Positions 1 to 7,900 of a stretch of DNA of 9,854 nucleotides are shown here, one piece after another. Both the position numbers and the translations under genes were made by a program. Within the stretch, counting starts at the first letter, position 1. Every line of letters starts with the position of its first letter. Source of the DNA: Chloroflexi bacterium UBA6265 (lineage in GTDB: Bacteria; Chloroflexota; Chloroflexia; Thermomicrobiales; UBA6265); the NCBI GenBank assembly GCA_002440805.1, contig DJVD01000264.1, positions 18,047 through 27,900 of the forward strand, read 5' to 3'. The notes below the pieces were generated by a model. The model worked only from the letters and a program-made list of their open reading frames with translations. It made no database searches and was not told the DNA's origin.

Positions 1-128
1 GCCCATTCAAACGCGCGCTCGAAATCCACAGTGCGGGCATTGCGGCCTGTTGCTGGATCGATCTTGTTCAGCGCGCGATAGCCGAGGTGCGTATCGGTGA
101 TATGGGCAATGCGAATGGGGGTGCTCAT
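1..128 (-). CDS. Mre11/SbcD-like DNA repair nuclease, N-terminal fragment (runs off the left edge)
   Basis: Only the first 42 codons are in the window. The product begins M-S-T-P-I-R-I-A-H and then shows ITDTHLGYRAL, the first metal-binding motif (D-x-H; D12 and H14) of calcineurin-like phosphoesterases of the Mre11/SbcD family. The DTHLGYR form resembles archaeal-type Mre11 more than the SDWHLG form usual in bacterial SbcD. Family members are Mn-dependent 3'-5' exonucleases and endonucleases that work with the Rad50/SbcC ATPase on broken DNA ends. The ATG at 128-126 overlaps the TGA of the upstream herA-like gene in an ATGA, so translation is probably coupled. A GAGGA ribosome-binding site lies 7 nt before it, at 140-136. 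The other four nuclease motifs cannot be checked here. A rad50-like gene is expected downstream, but that is inference. Confidence 0.85.
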   Translation of the reverse strand, partial: MSTPIRIAHITDTHLGYRALNKIDPATGRNARTVDFERAFEW

Positions 129-2275
129 CGGAGGTTCCTCTGTGCCTGTTGATTGGCCAACTCGCGCTGCATCATTTTCCAGGGATTTGTCCGGTTATTC
201 TGGCTGTTTGCCAGTACCTGGTTGATTTTGAGGCGCACGAGTTCGATGTGCTCACCTTCGAGCCCATCGGCGATAGCCTGTACATCACGCTTGTGCGGCG
301 CGCCGTCGCCCATGTGTTGCCTGAGCAGGTTCATCAGGCCATCCACGGGATCGCCAACCGGACCATTTTCACCCCCAAACACCCGCTGACCGTAGATGCC
401 AGGCAAGGTGGGCGGATAGGGGAATGTGCCGAATAGTGGTGATCGATAGTGGGCGTGGCGAATGAGCATGCGGCCCTTGGCCAGGCCCAGAAGTTCCTGT
501 TTCTGCGTTTCCGAGATACTGCGATAGGCGGCATTGATGATTTCCTCATCGCCAATACGGCCATAAAAACTGGTGCCGCAGTTGCCCAGAATTTCCCCAT
601 CGACCTTGCTACGGAATTGCTGCGCGCCCAGTAGCACCACGTTCAGGTGCCGCCCGCGTGCCGCGATGTCGACGAGTGTGTCGCGCAAGCCACCCTCACC
701 GCCGGCGGGCGCATATTTGTTGAGTTCGTCTACGAACACGATGAGCTTATCCACGCCCATGTTCGATTTCTCGGCCATTTTCCAAACCCGGTTGATGGTA
801 TTGGTGACGATGAGTTCCTGCACGTTGGTATTGCAGGCACTGATATCGACAACGCGTAGTTCCTGGTCCGAGAATTCCTGGTCCACCTGGGGTTGTTTGC
901 CGTAATCCACCTGCCCGTTGGCGATAAGGCCGGCGAATTTATCGGCCAGGCCATTGAAGCGATTGCGGGCCTTGCGGATCGTGGCAACGTGATGGCCGCG
1001 CCAGTTGTCCCTGGTGCGTCCATTCTCATCGGGCGTGGCGAGTTCGGCTTCGATTTTGTTGAACTGGGCAGTGAGTTGGTCGATGCTCTCGATGCCAATC
1101 TCGCGGAGCTCGTATATGAAACCGCTCAGCTTGTCGTCAAGGTCCATGCGATCGAAAATGCGATGCGGCATCTGCAACAAGGGCTTGAGGGACCACAGAA
1201 TCGGGTACACGTGTTCCACTTCACCAGGCATATTGCGGCTGGTGTTGAGGTGCTTGTGATCGGAAAATCCGCTCAGGTTCACCAAATCGCTATGGCTGTT
1301 GGGAACGCCGCCGGGCTTAAACGGCGCAAAGATGCGCAGGTTTGAGAAGGGCTTTGGTTCCAGGTCAAGGGATGCATAGGCGTTCAGGTGGTCCTCGTTC
1401 AGGCCCTTCCATTTGGCATTCGCGTACGCTTCTTCTAATCCCTCCGGCGCGATGGCTGGTTTGTCCAGCCACATCAGGTCTGGTCCCTTGACGTTGAACA
1501 TCAGCGCGGCCACTCGCGTGCCCTCGCGCTCGAGTGTCTGGAAGATGCTGCTGGTCAGGAACAGCGCGTGGCTTGTTTTGGTGGCCAGGCCGGATTGACC
1601 GGTCCAGTTGGCATGGCCCGCCTCTGGCCCGAGCAGATAGTTTTCGTCAAGGTAAAGCGGTGTTTTCTGGAATTTGTCGTAGCCGTTGGTGTCTTTCTCC
1701 GGGTTGCCATCGGCGCCGCGTACGAAGTTGCCATTGGTGTGCATCAGCGCAGGGATTTTATGGCCGTCAAATCCGGCCACGCCGAGCGCATAACCGATCG
1801 AATCGCTGGTCGCGAAGAATACCGGCCCATTGATCGCCGGGCGGTTGCTCTGTACATCCTTGCGCAGGTGCTTGGTAGCGAGGACGTTGACGCTGAAGAC
1901 CAGGATTTCGGGCCGATTGGTGGGGCCTTCCTCAGGCAGCGCGAGTTCCATGCGGCGGTCGAAGTAATCGTCAAGGAAACTGCGCATATCGCTGAATCGA
2001 CGCGGTTCATCCACCACCCCGATCACGGCCGCTTCCTCGCTGAACGCCACCACGATATGGCCGATATCCAGCGTGAGGGCGTCATCGGCGCCCCAGAAGT
2101 GGAACTCGTGGCTGCCGGCCGGTTCCTTTTCGCTGCTTACCACCCGGCCCACTGCGCCGGTGGTGTGATCGACCAAATTCTTGAAGGTATCGAGTTCCCA
2201 AATGGGACCGCCTGGAACCTGGTCGAACAGGTCCGAGAAATCGTCGGCTTCGGCGGTGATGTCTTCTATCAGCAT
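125..2275 (-). CDS. herA: HerA-like hexameric DNA-translocase ATPase
   Basis: The 716-residue product fits a HerA/FtsK-superfamily ATPase that pumps DNA to a partner nuclease. Residues about 38-105 resemble the N-terminal HAS-barrel, the domain HerA uses to dock NurA. The nucleotide-binding loop is GQSGLATKT (226-234, K233 and T234), which departs from the usual GxxGxGK[TS]. As far as I recall, a GxSGxA-K-T form occurs in a bacterial DUF87-type subfamily. Walker B is LIVFVDE (511-517, D516/E517). The stretch 539-578 (ARGRHLN, GAQQFRSKV, GRIGDEE) matches the sensor and arginine-finger part of HerA. Residues about 280-450 form a long, mostly helical insertion. The tail (640-716) is polar and rich in Q and N. 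The ATG has AGGAG 7 nt upstream, overlapping the nurA stop codon. The nurA and mre11 neighbours support a role in DNA-end resection. A HerA-based defence ATPase is the alternative, but the Mre11 context argues for repair. Confidence 0.85.
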   Translation of the reverse strand: MLIEDITAEADDFSDLFDQVPGGPIWELDTFKNLVDHTTGAVGRVVSSEKEPAGSHEFHFWGADDALTLDIGHIVVAFSEEAAVIGVVDEPRRFSDMRSFLDDYFDRRMELALPEEGPTNRPEILVFSVNVLATKHLRKDVQSNRPAINGPVFFATSDSIGYALGVAGFDGHKIPALMHTNGNFVRGADGNPEKDTNGYDKFQKTPLYLDENYLLGPEAGHANWTGQSGLATKTSHALFLTSSIFQTLEREGTRVAALMFNVKGPDLMWLDKPAIAPEGLEEAYANAKWKGLNEDHLNAYASLDLEPKPFSNLRIFAPFKPGGVPNSHSDLVNLSGFSDHKHLNTSRNMPGEVEHVYPILWSLKPLLQMPHRIFDRMDLDDKLSGFIYELREIGIESIDQLTAQFNKIEAELATPDENGRTRDNWRGHHVATIRKARNRFNGLADKFAGLIANGQVDYGKQPQVDQEFSDQELRVVDISACNTNVQELIVTNTINRVWKMAEKSNMGVDKLIVFVDELNKYAPAGGEGGLRDTLVDIAARGRHLNVVLLGAQQFRSKVDGEILGNCGTSFYGRIGDEEIINAAYRSISETQKQELLGLAKGRMLIRHAHYRSPLFGTFPYPPTLPGIYGQRVFGGENGPVGDPVDGLMNLLRQHMGDGAPHKRDVQAIADGLEGEHIELVRLKINQVLANSQNNRTNPWKMMQRELANQQAQRNLR

Positions 2276-2285
2276 GGGTCCGCTC

Positions 2286-3329
2286 CTACACCGGCCAGCC
2301 GGTGGTGATTTGGTTGATTCGTCTCTTCAAGATGCGTTCGAGGATATGGACGGGATACAGCAGCGTTGGCCACCGGCTGTCCGACGTGGGGCGAGGCACG
2401 CGTTCGGCCATCAGCCAACTGGCAATGGCATCGATTTCATCGGGATCGCTCATGTCGCCACTTGCCTCGATCCGGATCAGGGCGTGGCGGGCATCCAGTC
2501 CTTCGGCCGGCCACATGCGCTGATACCAGTGCGTGCGGGCCCTGGCGCGGCTGGTAGTGCGAAATGCAGTGGTGCGATGTCCGGGTGGCAGGCTGAGCAA
2601 TGTCATCGCATCGTCGCCGACAAGGTGCGCCCGGCCCGGATCCTTGATGAAGCCGATAGCGTTCGGCAGATCGGCCGTCAACTGCCCATCCACCACCAGC
2701 CAGCGGTCCGTACGCTGTGGAGCAGCCGATTCTTCCCAGAACCGCACTGCCCGCAACTCGGCGCGTTCACGGGTTTTGCCGGCGGTTTCGTTGGCATACA
2801 GCAACACCTGGTCGTACATGCCGGCGAGCTGCTGGTAGTTATCCTGTCCATCCAGCGGGTCGTAGACTTCCTGTCCAAGGGATTCGAGCACGTCAACCAG
2901 CGTGCGGATATCGCGATCTCCGGTTTGCTGCGGCACGATCCACGAGATGGTTTCAGTCAATGAGCCAGGCAACAGGGTGCATCCGCCGGCATCGTCGCGC
3001 TCCAGCACCCCGGCAACAACAATGCTGACCACGATCGGTACCACGCCTATGCGCCACACGGGCATCGTTTTCTGGCTGCCATCGATGAACCAGGAGAACT
3101 GTGTCTCGTTCTTGCGGACAATGAGACGATGCTCAATTGGGCCTTCAAGCAACTCGATTTCCGGCGGCAAGATCGAACCATCCATCGGCATCTGCGGCAG
3201 CAGGACATCGGTTTCCAATGTGCCGGCGCGCCGCATATCGATGGGCGATAACCCGGCACGACGCAAGGCATCCTGGATGCGTTGCACCCGCTGCGCCAGT
3301 GTCCCGCCAGCGATCATGGTTTCGATCAC
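2286..3329 (-). CDS. nurA: NurA-like 5'-3' nuclease, partner of HerA
   Basis: The 347-residue product is read as NurA, the RNase H-fold nuclease that HerA drives along DNA to cut back 5' ends. Visible NurA-like signatures are FSWFIDGSQ (79-86, with D83-G-S85 as the likely first metal ligand region), a hydrophobic strand after it (95-109), RWLVVDGQL (209-217, D214), IGFIKDP (225-231, K229), RIEASG (286-291) and the C-terminal YPVHILERI (325-333) that resembles the family's last motif. The sequence is divergent and no residue has been tested. The open frame extends to an ATG at 3482, but the GTG at 3329-3327 is chosen because GGAGGG lies 5 nt before it. Also, the upstream part would overlap the promoter region and has an unlikely Arg- and Ser-rich composition. 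ATG 3317-3315 is a second possible start. It is the first gene of the operon, 10 bp before herA, and sits behind a LexA-like palindrome. Confidence 0.78.
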   Translation of the reverse strand: MIETMIAGGTLAQRVQRIQDALRRAGLSPIDMRRAGTLETDVLLPQMPMDGSILPPEIELLEGPIEHRLIVRKNETQFSWFIDGSQKTMPVWRIGVVPIVVSIVVAGVLERDDAGGCTLLPGSLTETISWIVPQQTGDRDIRTLVDVLESLGQEVYDPLDGQDNYQQLAGMYDQVLLYANETAGKTRERAELRAVRFWEESAAPQRTDRWLVVDGQLTADLPNAIGFIKDPGRAHLVGDDAMTLLSLPPGHRTTAFRTTSRARARTHWYQRMWPAEGLDARHALIRIEASGDMSDPDEIDAIASWLMAERVPRPTSDSRWPTLLYPVHILERILKRRINQITTGWPV

Positions 3330-3334
3330 AATTG

Positions 3335-3340
3335 CCCTCC
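3335..3340 (-). promoter_or_regulatory. Ribosome-binding site of nurA (decides the GTG start)
   Basis: On the minus strand the bases read GGAGGG, a near-perfect Shine-Dalgarno sequence, followed by CAATT and then GTG at 3329. The internal ATG at 3317 is 17 nt away, too far to use this site well, and no comparable site precedes the ATG at 3482. Confidence 0.75.
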
Positions 3341-3349
3341 GTAAACCTA

Positions 3350-3361
3350 GAACACGTGTTC
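3350..3361. promoter_or_regulatory. Putative LexA/SOS operator, perfect palindrome GAACACGTGTTC
   Basis: The 12-bp palindrome is exact and fits GAAC-N4-GTTC, the core of the LexA (DinR) operator known from Bacillus and Actinobacteria. It lies 21 bp before the nurA GTG and just downstream of the TATACT -10-like element, around the expected transcription start. A bound repressor would block polymerase there. The downstream genes are DNA-break-processing genes, which makes SOS control biologically sensible. The centre CACGTG is also an E-box-like palindrome that other dimeric regulators could use. No lexA gene is in the window to confirm the specificity. Confidence 0.6.
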
Positions 3362-3369
3362 GAGAAGGA

Positions 3370-3375
3370 AGTATA
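3370..3375 (-). promoter_or_regulatory. Possible -10 element of the nurA-herA-mre11 promoter
   Basis: The minus strand reads TATACT here, five of six matches to the TATAAT consensus. A transcription start is then expected near 3363, about 34 nt before the nurA start codon. No good -35 hexamer is seen 16-19 bp upstream, so the call rests on the -10 match and on its position against the operator. Confidence 0.4.
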
Positions 3376-3392
3376 GAACACGCTCGCGTTAG

Positions 3393-3406
3393 CGGCCTTT
3401 TGGCCG
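3393..3406. repeat. Short perfect hairpin CGGCC-TTTT-GGCCG
   Basis: Five GC pairs close a four-base T loop in the control region between nurA and argH. No T-run follows in either direction, so it is not a convincing terminator. It may form in the argH leader RNA, where it would compete with the longer inverted repeat at 3405-3443. Confidence 0.4.
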
Positions 3407-3443
3407 GTGCTGTTAAGCTGATACCCAGAAACCGCCAGCACCG
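3405..3443 (+). repeat. Inverted repeat CGGTGCTG ... CAGCACCG in the argH leader
   Basis: CGGTGCTG (3405-3412) is perfectly complementary to CAGCACCG (3436-3443), with 23 nt between the arms. The stem can grow by three more pairs (GGC at 3402-3404 with GCC at 3447-3449) if a three-base bulge is allowed. It ends 38 nt before the argH ATG. A leader RNA structure or a protein operator is possible. I do not recognise it as a known riboswitch, and it lacks a terminator T-run. Confidence 0.4.
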
Positions 3444-3481
3444 ATGGCCGGCGAAGCGAGCGCGCGAGGGCGAACACATCA

Positions 3482-4933
3482 ATGGTAGATCAGGCTGGCA
3501 CCCCCAAGGCGTGGGGCGGACGCTTCTCCGAAAACCCCGATACCCGGCTGGAGGCGTTCAATGCCTCGGTTGGGTTTGATATTCGCATGGTGCGCGAGGA
3601 TATTCGTGCCTCCATCGCGCATGCGCGCATGCTGGGCAAACAGGGCATCATCTCTGTTTCTGATTCCACCGCCATTATAGATGCGCTCTGGCAAATAATG
3701 AATGAAGTAGAAGCAGGCCAGTTCCACCTCAGTATCGCCGATGAGGATGTGCATACCGGCGTGGAAATTCGCCTTCGCCAGCTTATTGGTCCGACCGCCG
3801 GACGCCTGCATACCGGCCGATCCCGCAACGATCAGGTCGCGAACGACTTCCGGTTTTGGACCCGGCACCAGCTCGTGGAAGTGGCCGCTGGCCTGGTGGA
3901 GATGATCGAGGCGCTGCTGGAGATTTCCGCGCGGTACGCCGATGTGGTTATGCCTGGCTACACACACGTGCAACGGGCGCAGCCGGTGCTATTTGCGCAT
4001 CACATGCATGCCTATTGCGAGATGTTCCTGCGCGATATCGAGCGCATCCGCCAGGCGTATGATCGTGCCGATGTCCTCGCCCTTGGGAGCGCGGCACTGG
4101 CTGGGGCAACCTATCCGCTTGATCGTGATGCAGTGGCGGCTGAACTCGGTTTTGGCCGAATCAGCCGCAATTCGATGGATGCTGTGGCTGATCGTGATTT
4201 TGCCCTTGATGCCTTGTATGCCTGCTCGCTCATCGCTATGCACGTCAGCCGCCTCAGCGAAGAACTGGTGTACTGGAGTTCCGGCGAATTCGGGTACATC
4301 ACCATTGCCGACCGGTTCAGCACCGGCAGCAGCATCATGCCGCAAAAGAAGAACGCGGACATCGCCGAGCTTGGCCGCGGCAAGAGCGGCCGTGTATTCG
4401 GCAACCTGATCGGCTTGCTGGTGACCATGAAGGGCCAGCCGATGACCTACAACAAGGACAGTCAGGAAGATAAAGAGGGCCTGATCGACAGCTTCGATAC
4501 GATGCTGGCCGTGCTCGATGTGTTCCCGCCGATGATGCGCAGCATTACCGTGCATGGCGACAGAACCGCAGAGGCATCGATCAAGGATTTCACGCTCGCC
4601 ACCGATGCTGCCGATGTCCTTGCCAAAAACGGTGTTCCCTTCCGCGAGGCCCACGAGATCGTGGGATCGCTGGTTGGCAAGTGCCTGCACGATGGCAAGA
4701 CCTTTGCGGATTTGACGGACGAGGAGTGGACAGAAGTTCATCCGGTATTTGCAGAGCAGCGTCCGCCGCTGGATGGCCTTGGCAGCACAATGTTGCGTGA
4801 TCTTCCCGGCGGCACGGCGCCGATTCGAGTGGATGCGGCGCGCGAGGAGCTCCACGGCCTGGTACTCACCGAATCCCGGTGGGTGCACCAAAAGCGAGCC
4901 GCCCACGATGCCATCTTTACCCGCCCCAACTAG
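3482..4933 (+). CDS. argH: Argininosuccinate lyase
   Basis: The enzyme splits argininosuccinate into arginine and fumarate, the last step of arginine biosynthesis in the cytoplasm, as a homotetramer of the fumarase/aspartase superfamily. The 483-residue product begins with the family hallmark WGGRFS near residue 11. It then shows TGRSRND (111-117) and YTHVQRAQP (160-168) with the general acid/base H162. The signature loop GSSIMPQKKN (282-291) carries the catalytic serine pair S283/S284. All expected active-site blocks are present and the length is slightly above the usual 460 or so. The C-terminal swivel domain runs from about 370 to 483. The ATG has only a modest GAGGG at 3466-3470, 11 nt upstream. 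It is the first gene of its transcription unit, diverges from nurA, and is followed 12 bp later by treY. No argG or other arginine gene is visible. Confidence 0.97.
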   Translation: MVDQAGTPKAWGGRFSENPDTRLEAFNASVGFDIRMVREDIRASIAHARMLGKQGIISVSDSTAIIDALWQIMNEVEAGQFHLSIADEDVHTGVEIRLRQLIGPTAGRLHTGRSRNDQVANDFRFWTRHQLVEVAAGLVEMIEALLEISARYADVVMPGYTHVQRAQPVLFAHHMHAYCEMFLRDIERIRQAYDRADVLALGSAALAGATYPLDRDAVAAELGFGRISRNSMDAVADRDFALDALYACSLIAMHVSRLSEELVYWSSGEFGYITIADRFSTGSSIMPQKKNADIAELGRGKSGRVFGNLIGLLVTMKGQPMTYNKDSQEDKEGLIDSFDTMLAVLDVFPPMMRSITVHGDRTAEASIKDFTLATDAADVLAKNGVPFREAHEIVGSLVGKCLHDGKTFADLTDEEWTEVHPVFAEQRPPLDGLGSTMLRDLPGGTAPIRVDAAREELHGLVLTESRWVHQKRAAHDAIFTRPN

Positions 4934-4934
4934 C

Positions 4935-4939
4935 AGGAG
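4935..4939 (+). promoter_or_regulatory. Ribosome-binding site of treY (supports the TTG start)
   Basis: AGGAG lies 1 bp after the argH stop codon and 6 nt before TTG at 4946. The next in-frame ATG is within YRMQFN at 5041, which would cut into the conserved N-terminal strand of the barrel, so TTG is preferred. Confidence 0.7.
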
Positions 4940-4945
4940 TTCCAT

Positions 4946-7900
4946 TTGACAATTCGAACCGGCGACACGCATCTACGAAGCGTCGTGGATTCCGTTCTCA
5001 ACCAGCGTTCCAACCAGGCAGCGATACGAGCCACCTATCGCATGCAGTTCAATCACGTCTTCACGTTTGCGCATGCAACGGACCTGGTGCCGTACCTGCA
5101 ATCGTTGGGGATTAGCCACCTCTATGCGTCGCCGATCTTCACCGCCGCGCCGGGATCGATGCATGGCTATGATGTGGTGGATTACAACCAGATTAATCCG
5201 GAAATTGGCACCCGCGAGGAGTTCGACGAACTCGTCGCTACGCTACACCGTCACGATATGGGCCTGATCCTGGATTTTGTCCCCAACCACATGGGCATCG
5301 AAAAGGGCGCCAATGCCTGGTGGCAGGATGTGCTCCAGAACGGTCGCATGAGCCGCTACGCCGATTACTTTGATATCGATTGGCAGCCACTTAAGTTCGA
5401 ACTGCATGGCAAGGTGTTGCTGCCATTCCTCGGTGATCATTACGGAGCCGTGCTGGAGCGGGGCGAACTGCAGCTTGCCTATGATGCCGGTACTTTTCGC
5501 GTGCAGTACTGGGACACATCGTTCCCACTCGATCCAACGACATATCCCTCTATCCTTCAACGGGTGCAGGCCGACCTGAGCGCCGAGCTTGCTGCTGACG
5601 ATATCGATGTCCTTGAGTTGGAGAGCATCCTCACGGCCTTCGATCGGCTCGAACGTGCCGGTGAGAACGAGCCCGAGGCTGCGGCCATCGAAGCCCGATA
5701 CCGTGAGCAAGTGGTGACCATGCGGCGACTCGCGGTTGTGATGGATGGCAACGGCCGCATGCGCGCATCGCTCGATCGAATCGTTGGGCAAATGAACGGC
5801 ACCGTCGGCACGCCAGCCTCCTTCGATGAGTTGGATAAACTCCTGGTGCAGCAGCCGTATCGACTCAGCTTCTGGCGCGTGGCCAGTGAGGAGATCAACT
5901 ACCGACGTTTCTTCGCCATTAACACGCTGGCAGCGATTCGACAGGAATCGCGCGATGTGTTTGCTGCCACTCACGCGCTCATCATGGAACTGTTGGTCAG
6001 CGGCGCGATCGATGGTGTGCGATTCGATCACCCTGATGGGTTGTGGGATCCGGAGCGGTATTTCCATGATTTCCAGGTTGGCTTCGTCCGGGCGGCGGTG
6101 CGACAGCAACTGGTTGTTGAAAACGACGATGCCTGGCAGGCGATGCTTCCTGAACTGAATCGGGAGATACAGGAGGCCTTGAAGGGCGTTGCAGCCGCCG
6201 ACCGGCAATGGCCGGTGTGGACTGTGGCCGAGAAAATCCTTGAGCATGGCGAGATCATGCCGCACACGTGGAAGATCAACGGCACCGTCGGCTATGAGTT
6301 TATGCAGGCCACCAATGGCGTGCAGGTGAATTCGGCCAACCGGGCGTTATTCGATACCATCTACCAGCGCTTCACGGGCGAGAGAATCCGGTTCAACGAA
6401 CTCGTGTACGAGATGAAGCTGTGGCAAGTACGTGAAGCGTTTGCCAGTGAGTTGAATGTGCTCACCAATGTAGCCAATCGTATTTCGGAATCGGATCGCC
6501 ACTCCCGCGATCTCACGTTCAACTCATTGCGGTCGGCGTTGCGCGAGATCATCGCCAACTTCCATGTCTATCGCACCTACACTACCTGCCGCGAGGGCGA
6601 TGTCACCGAGAGCGACATGGTTACGATCAATGCCGCAGTCGATGAGGCGATTCGCCGCAATCCGCGGCTTGATCCTTCGGTGTTCAACTTCCTGCGCGAT
6701 GCCCTGTTACTGCACCATACCGGTGAGAGCGAAGAGCGACAATACGCTCCGTGTCATTTCGCGATGAAGCTGCAGCAGTTGAGCGGACCAGTGATGGCCA
6801 AGGGACTGGAGGACACATCCTTCTACCGATTCAATCGGCTCACCAGCCAGAACGAGGTTGGTGGCGATCCGGCCCGGTTCGGCACGACCGTCAGTGAGTT
6901 CCACAAGCAGAACCAGGCCCGCCTCAGCGATTGGCCGCTAAGCATGATCAACTCGTCCACGCACGACACCAAGCGCTCTGAGGATGTGCGGGCGGCGATC
7001 AATGTGCTCAGCGAACGCCCGACAGAGTGGCGCGCGGCCATTAACCGCTGGACGCGGCTCAATCGCAAATTTAAGGTGATGCTGGAAGGTTCGCTGGCGC
7101 CAAACAAGATCGATGACTGGGTGCTGTACCAAACATTGGTCGGAACCTGGCCACTCAACGGTCTTGCTGGCATCGATGCAAACTATGTCACCCGCGTGCA
7201 GGAATACATCCAGAAAGTGGTGCGCGAGGCCGGTCGGTTTAGCAACTGGGTCAACCCCAGTGAAGCCTATGAAGGGGCGCTGGCTGCTTTCGTAGCCGGC
7301 ATGCTGAACAAACGACGCAACCGCACCTTCCTGAACGATATCGATGCATTCGTATCTGCCCAACGCGACGCTGGATTGGCCAATGCGCTGAGCCAGCAGG
7401 TGCTGAAGCTAACCTCGCCCGGTATACCCGATATTTACCAGGGCACTGAGGTGTGGGACGACAGCCTGGTCGATCCGGACAATCGTCGGGCCGTTGATTA
7501 CGCTGCTCGCCAGCGGGCAATTGCCGCCGATCGGAATTTGGCCGCGCTCGTGGAAAACCGGCTAAACGGCGCCATCAAGCTGGAATTCACATCGCGTTTG
7601 TTGCGTTTGCGTCGCGAGTTGCCGGATCTCTTCCTGCTTGGGGATTACCAACCGGTGCGCGTTTCCGGAGCAGCATCCGAACATGTGATTGCCTTCATGC
7701 GAGTTCACGAGGGCTCCAGGCTTCTTGTGGTGGTGCCGCGCTTGCTATACACCCTCGCCGGAAATGCCGACATCTTCGCCAATCCCGATCTTTGGCGCGA
7801 TACCAGCCTGCAGATTCCAGCGGCGATAGCCAGCGAAGGGTGGACGAACTTGCTGACAGGGGGCGAGGTCAACGATCCCGCCGACCTGACCGAGATCCTC

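Larger units (their letters stand above)
3348..3382. repeat. Direct repeat TAGAACACG, two copies 26 bp apart
   Basis: TAGAACACG occurs at 3348-3356, where it forms the left part of the GAACACGTGTTC palindrome, and again at 3374-3382. The second copy has no matching GTTC half, since the bases that follow are CTCGCGTT. The two copies flank the TATACT -10-like element. It may be a degenerate second operator or a chance repeat. Confidence 0.45.

Noticed and set aside
1568..2308. A 246-codon open frame on the plus strand, opposite the herA-like gene
   Set aside because: The composition is low in recognisable motifs, no ribosome-binding site was evident, and the herA frame explains the region fully.
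1..3329. HerA-type anti-phage defence system
   Set aside because: The HerA defence systems I know of pair HerA with a Sir2 or DUF4297-type effector. Here the partners are NurA and Mre11 with a LexA-like site, which fits DNA repair better. A defence role is not excluded.
3393..3406. The short CGGCC/GGCCG hairpin as a terminator
   Set aside because: No T-run follows it on either strand, and it does not lie after the end of any gene.
3330..3482. N-terminal extension of nurA up to the ATG at 3482
   Set aside because: It would run through the LexA-like palindrome and the promoter. The residues are atypical, and the GTG at 3329 has a far better ribosome-binding site.
4946..4951. TTGACA at the treY start as a -35 promoter box
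   Set aside because: It matches the consensus exactly, but no acceptable -10 hexamer lies 16-19 bp downstream, and the bases are explained by the TTG start codon and the next codon.
3989..4972. A 327-codon open frame on the minus strand, opposite argH
   Set aside because: argH is certain in the other strand, and the antisense translation shows no family motif. It is a codon-usage shadow.
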